53,930 nucleotides of DNA from Oscillospiraceae bacterium. GTDB taxonomy: Bacteria; Bacillota; Clostridia; Oscillospirales; Ruminococcaceae. Shown in pieces: positions 42,289 through 51,267 of this stretch (positions are counted from its first letter, which is position 1; each line of letters starts with the position of its first letter). The translations under genes were made by a program, and so were the position numbers. The stretch spans positions 1 to 53,930 of the forward strand of contig WRLK01000014.1 in the NCBI GenBank assembly GCA_009777635.1. Reading direction: 5' to 3'. Under the pieces are notes generated by a model. That model had not been told where the DNA came from. It did no database searches and saw only the letters and a program-made list of their open reading frames with translations.

Positions 42289-43548
42289 TCAAGCTTCTTT
42301 GTCCGGCTCTTCGCTTTCCTCCGGCTCTTCGTCCATCGAGACAAGGTCGCGGTACCATAAAAGCGTGTTGATATACGCCTCCGAAAGTGCGTCGCCATTG
42401 ATGTCATGGACGATCATCTGACGGGAAACATTGCTCCATGCGGCATTTTCGTAGTCTTTGACAAAAGAAAAGATGGGATGGAAAATACCGGCGTTATCCA
42501 CAAGGGCTTTTCGGATGTTCTCCGACACCACCACCTGCTTTAGGGCTTGCTCCATAGGGACGTCAAGGATGTTATCGATGACGGAAAAAAGCCCCAGAAG
42601 AAATAGCTCGCCGGACATATGCGCAAACTCGAATATCGGGGCAAGATTTTCGAGGAATTTCGCTCTCACAAGGGAGATGCGCGTCATCTCGTTCGGGCGG
42701 TCATCGCCTAAGGAACGCGAAACGGCGGTGGTAACCCACTTTAGCACCTCTCTTTGGCCCATCATGGAGACCGCGTGCGGTATAGACGTTATTTTGTTGC
42801 GCATCCTTGAGGAGCTGTTTACCAGCTTGAACAGTGAAATCGTGAGGGCCGGGTCGCCGCTTACGATTTTCGCAATCCGGGTAAAGTCAAAATTTACGTC
42901 CTGAACCGTATTGATAAGACGGATTGCGTTCAGCTTGAGCGGCGCGATATGCGCGTTTGAACCGGTCGCCTTATACAGGCGGCTCTCATACATTCCGTAG
43001 CCTTGCCCGTAGGTTTTCTGCAATATCTCGTGGGTGTAGATATGAACGGCAATCGGCGTAAGATTCCGGTAAAACCTTTTGACATACTGGAGTGTCTTTA
43101 GGATTTCCTCCTGCTTTTCTTCACGCTGCGAAAGGAATATATAACTGCTGTTTTGAAGCGCCGGGTCGTTTTCTACAAGCTTAATGGGGTAGTTTATGGC
43201 AAAACGGTACCCTAAGTTCCGAAGGGAAAGCATAAATGGCAAATAAAGCCCCCGGTTGCTTAACGGTTTTTCAAGGACAAATATAATTTTATCGGACGGC
43301 TCCTTACACTGGGCGGAAAGATTGCCCATCAGGGCTACTTCATTGATTGGAACAAATATCTGTTTTCCCATCGTAAAAGCGTCTAAGCCCACCTTATCAA
43401 GCACCCGCAGCGTTTCGCTTGTGGATGCGCCGTCAAACAGATTGAGCGCTTGCGCGGTTGAAAATAAGATGTTTTCCTTTAGCTCGCGAAAGACATAAGC
43501 CTCCTCGCCCATGTCTTTATTGAATAGCGGAATAGCGACGATTTGCAC
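42289..43548 (-). CDS. EAL-like/HDOD-domain signalling protein (YuxH type)
   Basis: 419 residues. The first ~195 follow an EAL fold in length, but the ExL and metal-ligand motifs are lost, so c-di-GMP hydrolysis is unlikely. Residues about 200-400 are an HDOD domain (IAKIVSGDPALTISLFKLVNSSS, ITSIPHAVSMMGQREVLKWV). A highly acidic tail closes the protein (EEPEESEEPDKEA). Proteins of this design act in signalling through protein contacts. It is monocistronic. Confidence 0.82.
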   Translation of the reverse strand: MQIVAIPLFNKDMGEEAYVFRELKENILFSTAQALNLFDGASTSETLRVLDKVGLDAFTMGKQIFVPINEVALMGNLSAQCKEPSDKIIFVLEKPLSNRGLYLPFMLSLRNLGYRFAINYPIKLVENDPALQNSSYIFLSQREEKQEEILKTLQYVKRFYRNLTPIAVHIYTHEILQKTYGQGYGMYESRLYKATGSNAHIAPLKLNAIRLINTVQDVNFDFTRIAKIVSGDPALTISLFKLVNSSSRMRNKITSIPHAVSMMGQREVLKWVTTAVSRSLGDDRPNEMTRISLVRAKFLENLAPIFEFAHMSGELFLLGLFSVIDNILDVPMEQALKQVVVSENIRKALVDNAGIFHPIFSFVKDYENAAWSNVSRQMIVHDINGDALSEAYINTLLWYRDLVSMDEEPEESEEPDKEA

Positions 43549-43667
43549 AACTATACCCCCTTACAATATCTTAATATTATCATTATATACGAAAACATTT
43601 ATAATTACAATGAAAATCAATATATTGACCGTGAAAACAGGCAAGCAAAGTAAAGCTTAAGAAGATA

Positions 43668-43696
43668 TTGATATTAAACATATATTATTGTATAAT
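43668..43696 (+). promoter_or_regulatory. purC promoter
   Basis: TTGATA (43668-43673), 17 bases, TATAAT (43691-43696). The predicted start is about 35 bases before ATG 43741. No purine riboswitch is visible in this short leader. Confidence 0.7.
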
Positions 43697-43740
43697 CATT
43701 AAGTATTATCAATCTGCTTGAAAAAGAGGAAAACATATAA

Positions 43741-44430
43741 ATGAGAACGCTTTATACCGGAAAAACAAAAAACGTACTGGTTGACGATGCGGCAGGAAAA
43801 GTCTGCCTTTTATTCAAGGATGACTTAACCGGCGAGGACGGCGTATTTGACCCGGGTTCGAACACTGTGGCCGGAAGCGTCGAAGGTAAAGGAAAAACCG
43901 GGCTTTTAGTCTCGAAGCATTTTTTTGAATTGATGGAGAATAACGGTATCCCTACACATTATTTGGGTGCGGATATCGATAAGGGCATGATGTTTGTGCG
44001 AAAGCTAAGCGTTCCCGCGCTGGAGTTTGTTCTTAGGTATGAGGCCGCGGGCAGCGTTTGCCGGCGCTTCTCCCTCGATGAGGGAACCTTATTCGAGCCG
44101 CCTTACGCGGAGGTCATGCTAAAAAACGACGATAAAGGCGACCCGCCGATCAGCGAGAGGCTCTGCATCATGAAGGGGCTGCTTAAGGAGGGCCAGTACG
44201 GCGGGGCTATGGACGTTCTTACGAGGGTGGGCGATGTGCTCAAGGATGAGCTTCAGCACATGGGGCTTCATTTGATTGATTTTAAAATCGAAATCGGCTA
44301 TGACGAAACAGGAACGGTATACGTCGCAGACGAAATCACGCCGGATATATGGCGGGCGCGCGATAAAAACGGAAACATCCCGGATCAGATTGAATGCGCA
44401 AAATTGGTTTTAGATCATATAAACCGGTAA
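43741..44430 (+). CDS. purC: SAICAR synthetase (PurC)
   Basis: 229 residues of the phosphoribosylaminoimidazole-succinocarboxamide synthase family (LYTGKTKNVL, FKDDLTGEDG, PALEFVLRYEAAGS, LIDFKIEIGYDE, VADEITPDIWR). It joins aspartate to CAIR in purine synthesis. It stands alone with its own promoter and terminator rather than in a pur operon. GAGGA lies 11 bases upstream. Confidence 0.92.
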   Translation: MRTLYTGKTKNVLVDDAAGKVCLLFKDDLTGEDGVFDPGSNTVAGSVEGKGKTGLLVSKHFFELMENNGIPTHYLGADIDKGMMFVRKLSVPALEFVLRYEAAGSVCRRFSLDEGTLFEPPYAEVMLKNDDKGDPPISERLCIMKGLLKEGQYGGAMDVLTRVGDVLKDELQHMGLHLIDFKIEIGYDETGTVYVADEITPDIWRARDKNGNIPDQIECAKLVLDHINR

Positions 44431-44439
44431 TTACGCTTA

Positions 44440-44467
44440 AAACGGCCCTTTGGGGGCCGTTTTTTTG
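44440..44467 (+). terminator. purC terminator
   Basis: AACGGCCC (44441-44448) and GGGCCGTT around a short loop, followed by TTTTTT. Confidence 0.85.
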
Positions 44468-44551
44468 CGTTTTACACCAATATTTTAAAAAAACATATGA
44501 TGGTATAGTGAAGTCCTCATCGCTTTGCGATGCGTTGAAAGGGTCGGTGCG

Positions 44552-44788
44552 ATGTCTTGCTTTGCCGGAATTAGTCTACTCAATAAGTGCGAGGTATCCG
44601 CCTTGACGGTGGCGTTGTCTCTTGCGCTGGCGGAAGGGCTTGACACCGACGATTTAAACGCGCTCGGCAACCTTTTGGCAACGGTTGGCAGCCTTATCGA
44701 TACATTCGGCTCGCTTCAGCCTGCCGCGCAAACAGCCACAAAAACGCAAAATGATTCCACGCGGCAAGATTTTCCATGTTCTTGCTGA
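44552..44788 (+). CDS. Small DUF6774-like protein
   Basis: 78 residues from ATG 44552, with AAGGG 8 bases upstream. The core SALTVALSLALAEGLDTDDLNALGNLLATVGSLI is a two-helix segment seen in many small clostridial proteins of the DUF6774 kind. The tail is Thr/Gln-rich and ends in CSC. Function unknown. Confidence 0.5.
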   Translation: MSCFAGISLLNKCEVSALTVALSLALAEGLDTDDLNALGNLLATVGSLIDTFGSLQPAAQTATKTQNDSTRQDFPCSC

Positions 44789-44848
44789 ATAACGAAACGG
44801 GCGACGCCAGACAATATGATAAATATAAAACACTTCGCGAGGATTATC

Positions 44849-45097
44849 ATGGATGAGCTATTTTTGATAACGGAAAACGGGAATATCCCGATTGATGGGG
44901 ATTCCGTTTTAAAATACAACTTAAAGCGAGGCGCTAAATCGCCGTTTTTGAGATACCCGGTTGCCGATAAGCACGGTGATGCGACTTTAAAGGCGGAGGA
45001 TAAAGACACAGCCCTTGAGAACGACGATCACCCGACAATTTTAACTACGTCGGAGATTCTTGATTTTATGCAGGGGTCTGATTCCGGAGACGCGTAG
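44849..45097 (+). CDS. Hypothetical protein, 82 residues
   Basis: ATG 44849 follows GAGGA by 6 bases. The protein starts DELFLITENGNIPIDGDSVL and continues with a basic stretch (KYNLKRGAKSPFLRYP) and an acidic C-terminal half. Its end overlaps the convergent comF gene by 32 bases. No family is recognised. It may share a transcript with the preceding small gene. Confidence 0.5.
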   Translation: MDELFLITENGNIPIDGDSVLKYNLKRGAKSPFLRYPVADKHGDATLKAEDKDTALENDDHPTILTTSEILDFMQGSDSGDA

Positions 45098-45758
45098 CGG
45101 TCGCGGAGGCGGCGTAGACTTTGGCGGCGCCGGCGGCGAGCAGCTTTTTGCCGCACGCGTTTAATGTGGCTCCGGTCGTTAAAACATCGTCGACGAGCAG
45201 CACCGTTTTGCCCCTTAAGCCGGAGGCGTCCTTTGGGCCGTATGCGGCTTCGGCGTTTTCCCGCCTCTCGGCTTGGCTTAACGTATGCTGGATCTGCGCG
45301 TCGTCGAACCGCATTATAGCTTCCCCCACGACAGGGATATCAAGAAGCGGGCTTAAAGAGGCGGCAAGTTTTTCCGCCTGGTTAAAGCCGCGCGATAAAA
45401 GCTTCGACGGGTTTATGGGCACAGGTACAATGAGGTCGAAGGATACGCCGCCCCAATTTTTAAGGATTTCGTCCCGCATCAGGTTTGCGAAAAACAAAAG
45501 CGTTCGCTTTTCCGGCGTATCTTTGATTCTGAGAACGGCGTCCCGGGTGGCGCCGTTATATTCCGCGCCCGCCAGCGCCGATTCAAACGAATGCGGAAAA
45601 TCACAGCCGAACTTAAGAAGCCCGCACTTTTCAAAAGCGCATTTACCGCACCACATATCGTCATACGCCACAACCTTGCCGCAAAGCACGCAGCGTTCGG
45701 GGAAAAATATCGCGGCGACGCGCTCTGCCGCATCTTTTAAATCAATCGTTTTTATCAT
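45066..45758 (-). CDS. ComF-family amidophosphoribosyltransferase-like protein
   Basis: 230 residues: an N-terminal zinc ribbon (CVLCGKVVAYDDMWCGKC) and a type I phosphoribosyltransferase domain with PRPP loop VLLVDDVLTTGATLNACG. ComF acts with the ComFA helicase in DNA uptake. No comFA is next to it here. It overlaps a convergent small ORF at its 3' end. Confidence 0.88.
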   Translation of the reverse strand: MIKTIDLKDAAERVAAIFFPERCVLCGKVVAYDDMWCGKCAFEKCGLLKFGCDFPHSFESALAGAEYNGATRDAVLRIKDTPEKRTLLFFANLMRDEILKNWGGVSFDLIVPVPINPSKLLSRGFNQAEKLAASLSPLLDIPVVGEAIMRFDDAQIQHTLSQAERRENAEAAYGPKDASGLRGKTVLLVDDVLTTGATLNACGKKLLAAGAAKVYAASATATRLRNQTPA

Positions 45759-45813
45759 AAGCTTTTAAGCGCGTAATCAATTATAAAATTACTCATACAA
45801 AACACCCTCTATT

Positions 45814-46053
45814 TCAGCGCAGCAGCTCTTCCGGCCTAACACCCAAAGCTTCCGCAATGATCAGCAACTCTTTGTCTGAAACAATACGAGTCTGGCCTTC
45901 AAGCTTTGAAAGGCAGGGGGCCGATATATCCATGCCTCTTGTTTGAAGCTTTGCAAGCAATTCTTTTTGCTTCAGCCCATTTTCAAGTCGAAGTTTTGTT
46001 ATTTTCGCGCCGACAATATTCATATTGCCAAGCGGAAGCATTCGTGGTTTCAT
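45814..46053 (-). CDS. Small XRE-family helix-turn-helix regulator
   Basis: 79 residues, practically only the DNA-binding domain (IVGAKITKLRLENGLKQKELLAKL, SAPCLSKLEGQTRIV, IIAEALGVRPEELL). It is divergent from the HD hydrolase. ATG 46053 has AGGTG 9 bases upstream. A paired direct repeat lies in the intergenic region. Confidence 0.82.
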   Translation of the reverse strand: MKPRMLPLGNMNIVGAKITKLRLENGLKQKELLAKLQTRGMDISAPCLSKLEGQTRIVSDKELLIIAEALGVRPEELLR

Positions 46054-46110
46054 AGCTTAAGCACCTACAAAAAATATAGAATTTTTATATAGAATTATAT
46101 ATTCCGGCGA

Positions 46111-46143
46111 CGTTATCATAATAACACTGGCGTTATTATAATT
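46111..46143. promoter_or_regulatory. Direct-repeat operator candidate of the XRE regulator
   Basis: CGTTATCATAATA (46111-46123) and CGTTATTATAATT (46131-46143) repeat exactly 20 bases apart, two helical turns, between the XRE gene and the divergent HD gene. Confidence 0.35.
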
Positions 46144-46254
46144 AATACAATTTACTTATCATAAACAAAGGCCGTCTATGAAAGGCGGCCTTGTTGATTT
46201 TCATAAATCATGGTATGATAACGGCATAACTATTGATGCGAGAGGAAAGAAACA

Positions 46255-46929
46255 ATGCCTGTTACGTTTGAAAAGCTTAAAAAGGACGAGCAAGTATGCG
46301 CCTATATCAAAGCCGGAAACGACGGCCTTAAAACGCTTGGGTTCACGGAACACTCTTTTCCGCATGTATACCATACCGCAAACACAGCTGCAGAATTACT
46401 GATAGCGCTCGGTTTTTCGGATCAGGTCGCAGAGCTTGCCAGAATTGCAGGCCTCATGCATGACATCGGCAATATGACGAACCGGACGCTCCACGCGCTG
46501 ACAGGCGCTGAGATTACGCGGTCGGTCCTTGAGCGCCACGGCATGGATTATGACGACATCGGTATCATTTGCAGCGCAATCGGCAATCACGATGAAGGGA
46601 TTGGGCGTCCGGTCAATACCGTTTCGGCCGCGCTTATACTGGCCGATAAATCGGACGTGCGCCGTTCAAGGGTTCAGGAGACCGATATGGACAAGATCCT
46701 CGCGGATATCCATGACCGTGTAAATTACGCAGTCAAGCGCGCGGATATTACCGCAATACGGGGTGAAACCGGCGCGGTTGTACGGCTGTGCCTTGACATA
46801 GACAACTTTTTCTGCCCGGTCATGGACTATTTCGAGATATTTTTAACCCGTATGTTGATGTGCCGCCGCGCCGCCGCGTTTCTGGGAGCAGGCTTTGATT
46901 TGATCATCAACGATTTAAAAATCATGTAA
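46255..46929 (+). CDS. HD-domain phosphohydrolase
   Basis: 224 residues with HVYHTANTAAELL, GLMHDIGNMTNRTLHALTGAE (HD motif), ICSAIGNHDEG and ADKSDVRRSRV, the metal-ligand pattern of HD hydrolases. Substrate unknown. AGAGGAAAG lies before the ATG. The divergent XRE gene may control it. Confidence 0.82.
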   Translation: MPVTFEKLKKDEQVCAYIKAGNDGLKTLGFTEHSFPHVYHTANTAAELLIALGFSDQVAELARIAGLMHDIGNMTNRTLHALTGAEITRSVLERHGMDYDDIGIICSAIGNHDEGIGRPVNTVSAALILADKSDVRRSRVQETDMDKILADIHDRVNYAVKRADITAIRGETGAVVRLCLDIDNFFCPVMDYFEIFLTRMLMCRRAAAFLGAGFDLIINDLKIM

Positions 46930-46954
46930 CGCCGCAGCGATCCGCGGCTTGTTT

Positions 46955-47611
46955 TTAAGTCCCTTGCCCGACGAAGGATTTGCAAAAATCAAACGCCCTC
47001 TTTGTTTCGCCTTGCGTAAGGTAATAAGGCTTACCCATCTGCTCCGCTATGTAGCAGGTATGCGCGGTCACCTCTAAGGTTATGATGTTTTCTATGGCCT
47101 CCTCTATCGTGCGGCCGGCGGCGATAGGCCCGTGATTGCGGATGTTCAAGGCATAACCGGACCCCAATGTTGTGACGATGTCCGTTAGATATTCCAAAGT
47201 ATGCGGATCGGGATGCACCCGGCTTGTACACGGTACGGGGCCTCCAACAAGGTTTCCCTGGGTTGTGGTGATAACCGGTATTTCACGTCCAAGGCAAGAA
47301 AATGCGGTCGCATATTTTGAGTGCGAATGCGTGACGGCGTTTAAGTCGGGGCGCGCCTTTAGAATTTCGGTGAACATGTCTGACGCGATGGAGTGACGGC
47401 GTTTCCCGTCGATTTTATTGAGATTCATGTCGATCACGCACATATCCTCCCAGGTCAAGCCGTCGTATTCCATTCCGCTCGGCGTTATAACCACATAGCC
47501 GGTTTCAGGGTCGCGGGCCGCCACGGTCCCCCCCGCCATGACGATAAGGTCATATTCCCTTAGTTTTTTTGCGGCCTTGAGCACGCATTCACGCAATTCT
47601 TTCAGCATCAT
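46955..47611 (-). CDS. Class II aldolase/adducin family (L-fuculose-phosphate aldolase-like)
   Basis: 218 residues. The catalytic zinc site is typical: THSHSKYATAFS (His-x-His) and a third His after NHGPIAAGRTIEEAI. The proton-donor region is near VITPSGMEYDGL. Family members split ketose or aldose 1-phosphates to DHAP plus aldehyde, or act as epimerases. It is the last gene of the PTS operon and would cleave the phosphorylated end product. Confidence 0.85.
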   Translation of the reverse strand: MMLKELRECVLKAAKKLREYDLIVMAGGTVAARDPETGYVVITPSGMEYDGLTWEDMCVIDMNLNKIDGKRRHSIASDMFTEILKARPDLNAVTHSHSKYATAFSCLGREIPVITTTQGNLVGGPVPCTSRVHPDPHTLEYLTDIVTTLGSGYALNIRNHGPIAAGRTIEEAIENIITLEVTAHTCYIAEQMGKPYYLTQGETKRAFDFCKSFVGQGT

Positions 47612-47644
47612 ATATGAATCCTTTCCCGGTAAAATAATGAATCG

Positions 47645-48781
47645 TCAATTCAGCTTTCGCAGCCTGCGGATTACCGCGGTAAGCGTATCAGCCGCGAAAT
47701 CCGCGTCTTCAAATGTATTGTCCTTGCCGAAGGAAAAGCGCACGCTGCCGTGAATATGGCTTTTCGGAACACCCATTGCCCGAAGCACAAATGACGGCTC
47801 TATCGTTTCGGCGTTACACGCGGCGCCCATTGACGCGTCAATGCCTGACGCGCCGAGAAGCAACAGCAAAGGCTCCGATTCCACTCCCGCGATGCTAAGG
47901 CTTATGAAGCCCGGAACGACTAAATCCTGAGGCGAATTGCAGAGTATACCGGGGGTACCGGCTATTTTTTCCATGAAACGACGGGCGATCAGCCTCTGTG
48001 ACTTTACCCGGCTTTCGCGCTCTGCCGACAGCAATTCCACAGCCTTCCCGAAGCCCGCAACGGCTGCGGGATTTTCTGTTCCGGCGCGAATATGTTTTTC
48101 CTGCGAGCCGCCGTAAATAATCGGCGCGATCGGCGTCCCCCGCCGGATAAACAACGCCCCGCAGCCTTTAGGTCCGTAGATTTTATGAGAGGAAATACTC
48201 AGCAAATCAATGCCGGACTCGTCAACGCGTATACGCTGGCTGCCGAGCGCCTGGACCGCGTCGGTATGGAAAATCGCGCCATGTCTGCGGGCGACGCGGC
48301 AAAGCTCCCCTATCGGCTGTATCATGCCTGTTTCATTGTTCGCCCACATAATTGAGACTAAAACAGTATCATCCGTAATGTTTCGCGCTAAAGCCTCCGG
48401 CGTGATGCGCCCAAGGCCGTCACAAGGCACAGTCACGACCGAAAATCCCTCTTTTACAAGGGCGGCGGCCGCCTTGCCGACGGCATAGTGTTCCGTTGCG
48501 CCAATTAACACCCTGCCTTTTCGCCCCGCGGACCTTACGGCGCCCAAAACCGCAAGATTCGCAGCCTCCGTGCCGCCGCTTGTAAAATATATTTCGCCGG
48601 AATCACAGCCTAAGTACCCGGCTATCAAGGCGCGGGCCTCTTCAATCGCATTTCTAACGGCGCGCCCTTTCGCGTACAGCGACGACGGATTGTGATAATT
48701 CCCCGATAAAAAAGGAATCATCGCATCAAGGGCAGCCGGGTCTAAAGGCGTTGTGGCGGCGTGGTCGGCATATACGCCCAT
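47645..48781 (-). CDS. Cysteine desulfurase-like PLP enzyme in the PTS operon
   Basis: 378 residues, NifS/IscS group: YADHAATTPLDPAALDAM, FTSGGTEAANLAVLGAV, SSHKIYGPKGCGALF (PLP lysine) and GAACNAETIEPSFVLRAMG, which keeps a cysteine at the active loop although the usual SACSSG is changed. It lies between a PTS EIIB and the aldolase, within an otherwise sugar-type operon, with 12-base and 33-base gaps. Desulfuration of a substrate or an altered PLP reaction are both possible. Confidence 0.82.
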   Translation of the reverse strand: MGVYADHAATTPLDPAALDAMIPFLSGNYHNPSSLYAKGRAVRNAIEEARALIAGYLGCDSGEIYFTSGGTEAANLAVLGAVRSAGRKGRVLIGATEHYAVGKAAAALVKEGFSVVTVPCDGLGRITPEALARNITDDTVLVSIMWANNETGMIQPIGELCRVARRHGAIFHTDAVQALGSQRIRVDESGIDLLSISSHKIYGPKGCGALFIRRGTPIAPIIYGGSQEKHIRAGTENPAAVAGFGKAVELLSAERESRVKSQRLIARRFMEKIAGTPGILCNSPQDLVVPGFISLSIAGVESEPLLLLLGASGIDASMGAACNAETIEPSFVLRAMGVPKSHIHGSVRFSFGKDNTFEDADFAADTLTAVIRRLRKLN

Positions 48782-48792
48782 AGCTTGTCACC

Positions 48793-49071
48793 TCATTGCA
48801 GCAGCGTTACTATTTGCTCTATCAGCTCGCGTTCACCGGTATGGGAAATGAACGGCTTGCCGCTTAGCACCGGGCATTGCGCGTTATCAAAGTAAGGAAA
48901 CATCTCAATGATTACGGAGAATCCTTTCCCGGTGACGGCGGCGCCTTCCCAGAGGTTATGGATTTTTATATCAACCGGGATTTGCTTATCCATGCAGCTT
49001 TTTTCAATCTTTTGCGAGGCTGTGAGCATCGTTGTCCCGCAAAGGCCGCCTGCAATCAAAACTTTTTTCAT
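48793..49071 (-). CDS. PTS EIIB component (second, galactitol-type)
   Basis: About 92 residues (KKVLIAGGLCGTTMLTAS), with Cys in the N-terminal loop where EIIB carries phosphate. ATG 49071 is likely. A TTG at 49080 overlaps the EIIA stop. It is the second EIIB in the operon and shows a lower match to the classical CGTGIATS form. Confidence 0.75.
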   Translation of the reverse strand: MKKVLIAGGLCGTTMLTASQKIEKSCMDKQIPVDIKIHNLWEGAAVTGKGFSVIIEMFPYFDNAQCPVLSGKPFISHTGERELIEQIVTLLQ

Positions 49072-49076
49072 CTCAA

Positions 49077-49535
49077 TCAATCGGGCTCAAAATTTTTAAG
49101 TATTTCCACTATCTCAAGCCCTGTTTTTGCAGCCCGGATTTCTTTGAGCGCACCGGCGTCTGAACAGCAGTCCATCAGCGTTCCCAAATCATCAAGCTGT
49201 TTATCGGGATCGGAATTTGCAAGGACGAATACAATCTCCGCCATCAAAAGGCTTTCATGGTCCGCCATATTGTAAAATCCCACGGGCGTATCAAGCACCG
49301 CGACTCCGGCCCCTGTGCGAAACACCCTGCCCTTATTTGAGTGAGGTATCGCGACGGTGACACCCTCGGTCGGCAGGCCTGTGGGATATTCGTTCTCGCG
49401 GACGATTACCGCATCGGCGTAATCCTCGCCCACATAACCGTTTTCGGCCATAACCGCACAGATTCTGCGGATACAGTCGTCGCGGCTGTGGGCTTTCAGC
49501 CCGATTCGGATATTCTTTTCATCAATAACTAACAT
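49077..49535 (-). CDS. PTS EIIA component (fructose/mannitol type)
   Basis: 152 residues with TGLPTEGVTVAIPHS, which carries the phosphorylated histidine. It passes phosphate from HPr to EIIB. It lies 57 bases after the EIIC gene. Confidence 0.88.
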   Translation of the reverse strand: MLVIDEKNIRIGLKAHSRDDCIRRICAVMAENGYVGEDYADAVIVRENEYPTGLPTEGVTVAIPHSNKGRVFRTGAGVAVLDTPVGFYNMADHESLLMAEIVFVLANSDPDKQLDDLGTLMDCCSDAGALKEIRAAKTGLEIVEILKNFEPD

Positions 49536-49592
49536 ACTTCCTCCAAAACAAGGGCAGACGTAGTACGGCCCCGTCTGCCCCCGGCACTTGAA

Positions 49593-50843
49593 TTACGCAA
49601 ACAACCCAAAGATTTTAATAAGAAGGTATCCGAGCGGATCGCCGCCCATATCAAGGCTTGAGTTTAAGACGGCGGGATCAGCAAGGCCCAAATTCCCCAT
49701 GGTAAGGGTGTGGAGATTCGCGTTTACCGTCGCAATAATAAGTACGGGAATGATCCACAGCAACACAAACAGAACCATTCGTATTACGTTGCCCTTGAAG
49801 TATGGGGCTATCGCTCCGCACCAGTACGGGATGAGCGCAAGGCTTGCGATCGGGATCATGGCGTTACCCGGCAGGAATATCGCAAGAATGACGCACAGCG
49901 GGTACAGCAATACGGCGGAAGCCATGACGGAGGGGTGCCCCAGCAGGGCCGCGCAGTCAACCGCCACATAGACCTCCTTTTTGCCCTCGAAGCGCTCCTG
50001 TACAAACTCCGTGACCGCGTTTGCGATTGGTATAACGCCTTCACAGAGAACAGAAACCGTCTTCGGCAAAAATACCATCAACACGCCAATCTGGATTCCG
50101 AGATTGAGCGCGCCCGCAAAATTGTTCCCGCCTAAAAACCCTAAGACAATCCCTATGATCGTTCCCATAACGCCCAGCTCTCCGGCGATTCCAATCTTTT
50201 TGCGGATAGCTTCAGGCGATGCGTTCAGCTTATTAAACCACGGGATTTTCTCAAACAGCGCGTTTACCGGTATCGCGGGAAGCGCCAGAAGCGTGACGCA
50301 GCACGGAACGGAAATTCCCGGCAGCCCGTTAAATTCCTGATAAGTCTTTGCGGTGAAGTCGCCGACATAGGAGTTTATGACAAGGAATATGATCGCCGCT
50401 ACAACGCCAAGCGTAATATTGCCGCCTGATAGCGCCCATACAAACCCGCCGACTACCTGGCCGTGCCAGAAGCTCCAGACGTCGGTCCACATGGTTTTTA
50501 CCAATCCCGTCAGCACCATGATCGCGTTTACGATAATGATTCCGAGCAGCGTAAATGCAAGGCCCGGCCACGCAAAGGCGATACCCGCCGACCCCCAGCC
50601 CAAATCGGTTACCGCGCCGGTCCTGCCGAAACGCTCTGAAAAAGCAAGTATGACCGGAGTGAGGGTGTCGGTTGCGTTATTGACGATAACGAACAAGCTT
50701 GCAAGGCCAATGCCTGAATAGAGGCCTCCGCGAAGGCTGGCGGAAAATCCCGCCTGGAACACAAGGCCTAAAATAAACATTACGACAGCGACCAGTACCG
50801 GGCCGCCCAGGCTAGCTATAATACCGGAAATTGTACCTGCCAT
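49593..50843 (-). CDS. PTS galactitol-type EIIC permease
   Basis: 416 residues and about ten hydrophobic segments, including FGRTGAVTDLGWGSAGIAFAWPG and GIAGELGVMGTIIGIVLGFLGG, which match the galactitol EIIC family. It imports and phosphorylates a polyol or sugar. ATG 50843 has GGGG 8 bases upstream. Confidence 0.88.
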   Translation of the reverse strand: MAGTISGIIASLGGPVLVAVVMFILGLVFQAGFSASLRGGLYSGIGLASLFVIVNNATDTLTPVILAFSERFGRTGAVTDLGWGSAGIAFAWPGLAFTLLGIIIVNAIMVLTGLVKTMWTDVWSFWHGQVVGGFVWALSGGNITLGVVAAIIFLVINSYVGDFTAKTYQEFNGLPGISVPCCVTLLALPAIPVNALFEKIPWFNKLNASPEAIRKKIGIAGELGVMGTIIGIVLGFLGGNNFAGALNLGIQIGVLMVFLPKTVSVLCEGVIPIANAVTEFVQERFEGKKEVYVAVDCAALLGHPSVMASAVLLYPLCVILAIFLPGNAMIPIASLALIPYWCGAIAPYFKGNVIRMVLFVLLWIIPVLIIATVNANLHTLTMGNLGLADPAVLNSSLDMGGDPLGYLLIKIFGLFA

Positions 50844-50899
50844 TATCAAATCCCCTTCTTACAAAATTTCGTTATTATAACGGACTTTGGATGTTTGCC

Positions 50900-51214
50900 C
50901 TAATCATTGGTATAAATCTCGTTCATCAGCGCAATGATCTTCTTGGTCGTTTCAATTTTGGCTTTCTTTGAACCGGTCAGAAAGCTTATCCCCTGTACAG
51001 ACGGCGAACCGAAGCTTTCATCCACCTTCGTCATCCACACCGCGACCATGTTTTTGCGGTTCTTATAAGGTCCAAGATCACCTATCATAATATGCTTTAC
51101 ATCTATGTCGTTTACGCCTTCCTTTTCCAACAATTCAAGTATTTTCATCTTCGCGTTGTTTGAGGTATTGATGCCTGCGCCGCAAATGCACAAAATAAGT
51201 TTTGGTGTTGCCAT
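50900..51214 (-). CDS. PTS EIIB component (first, galactitol-type)
   Basis: 104 residues: LILCICGAGINTSNNAKMKI, the phosphocysteine loop of galactitol EIIB (C-G-x-G-x-x-T-S). GAAAGGAG lies upstream. It stands between the SorC regulator and EIIC. Confidence 0.85.
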   Translation of the reverse strand: MATPKLILCICGAGINTSNNAKMKILELLEKEGVNDIDVKHIMIGDLGPYKNRKNMVAVWMTKVDESFGSPSVQGISFLTGSKKAKIETTKKIIALMNEIYTND

Positions 51215-51267
51215 GTCTTAAACTCCTTTCGCTAACAGTATTTTTTTACCGCTGCCCTTTTGGAAGA

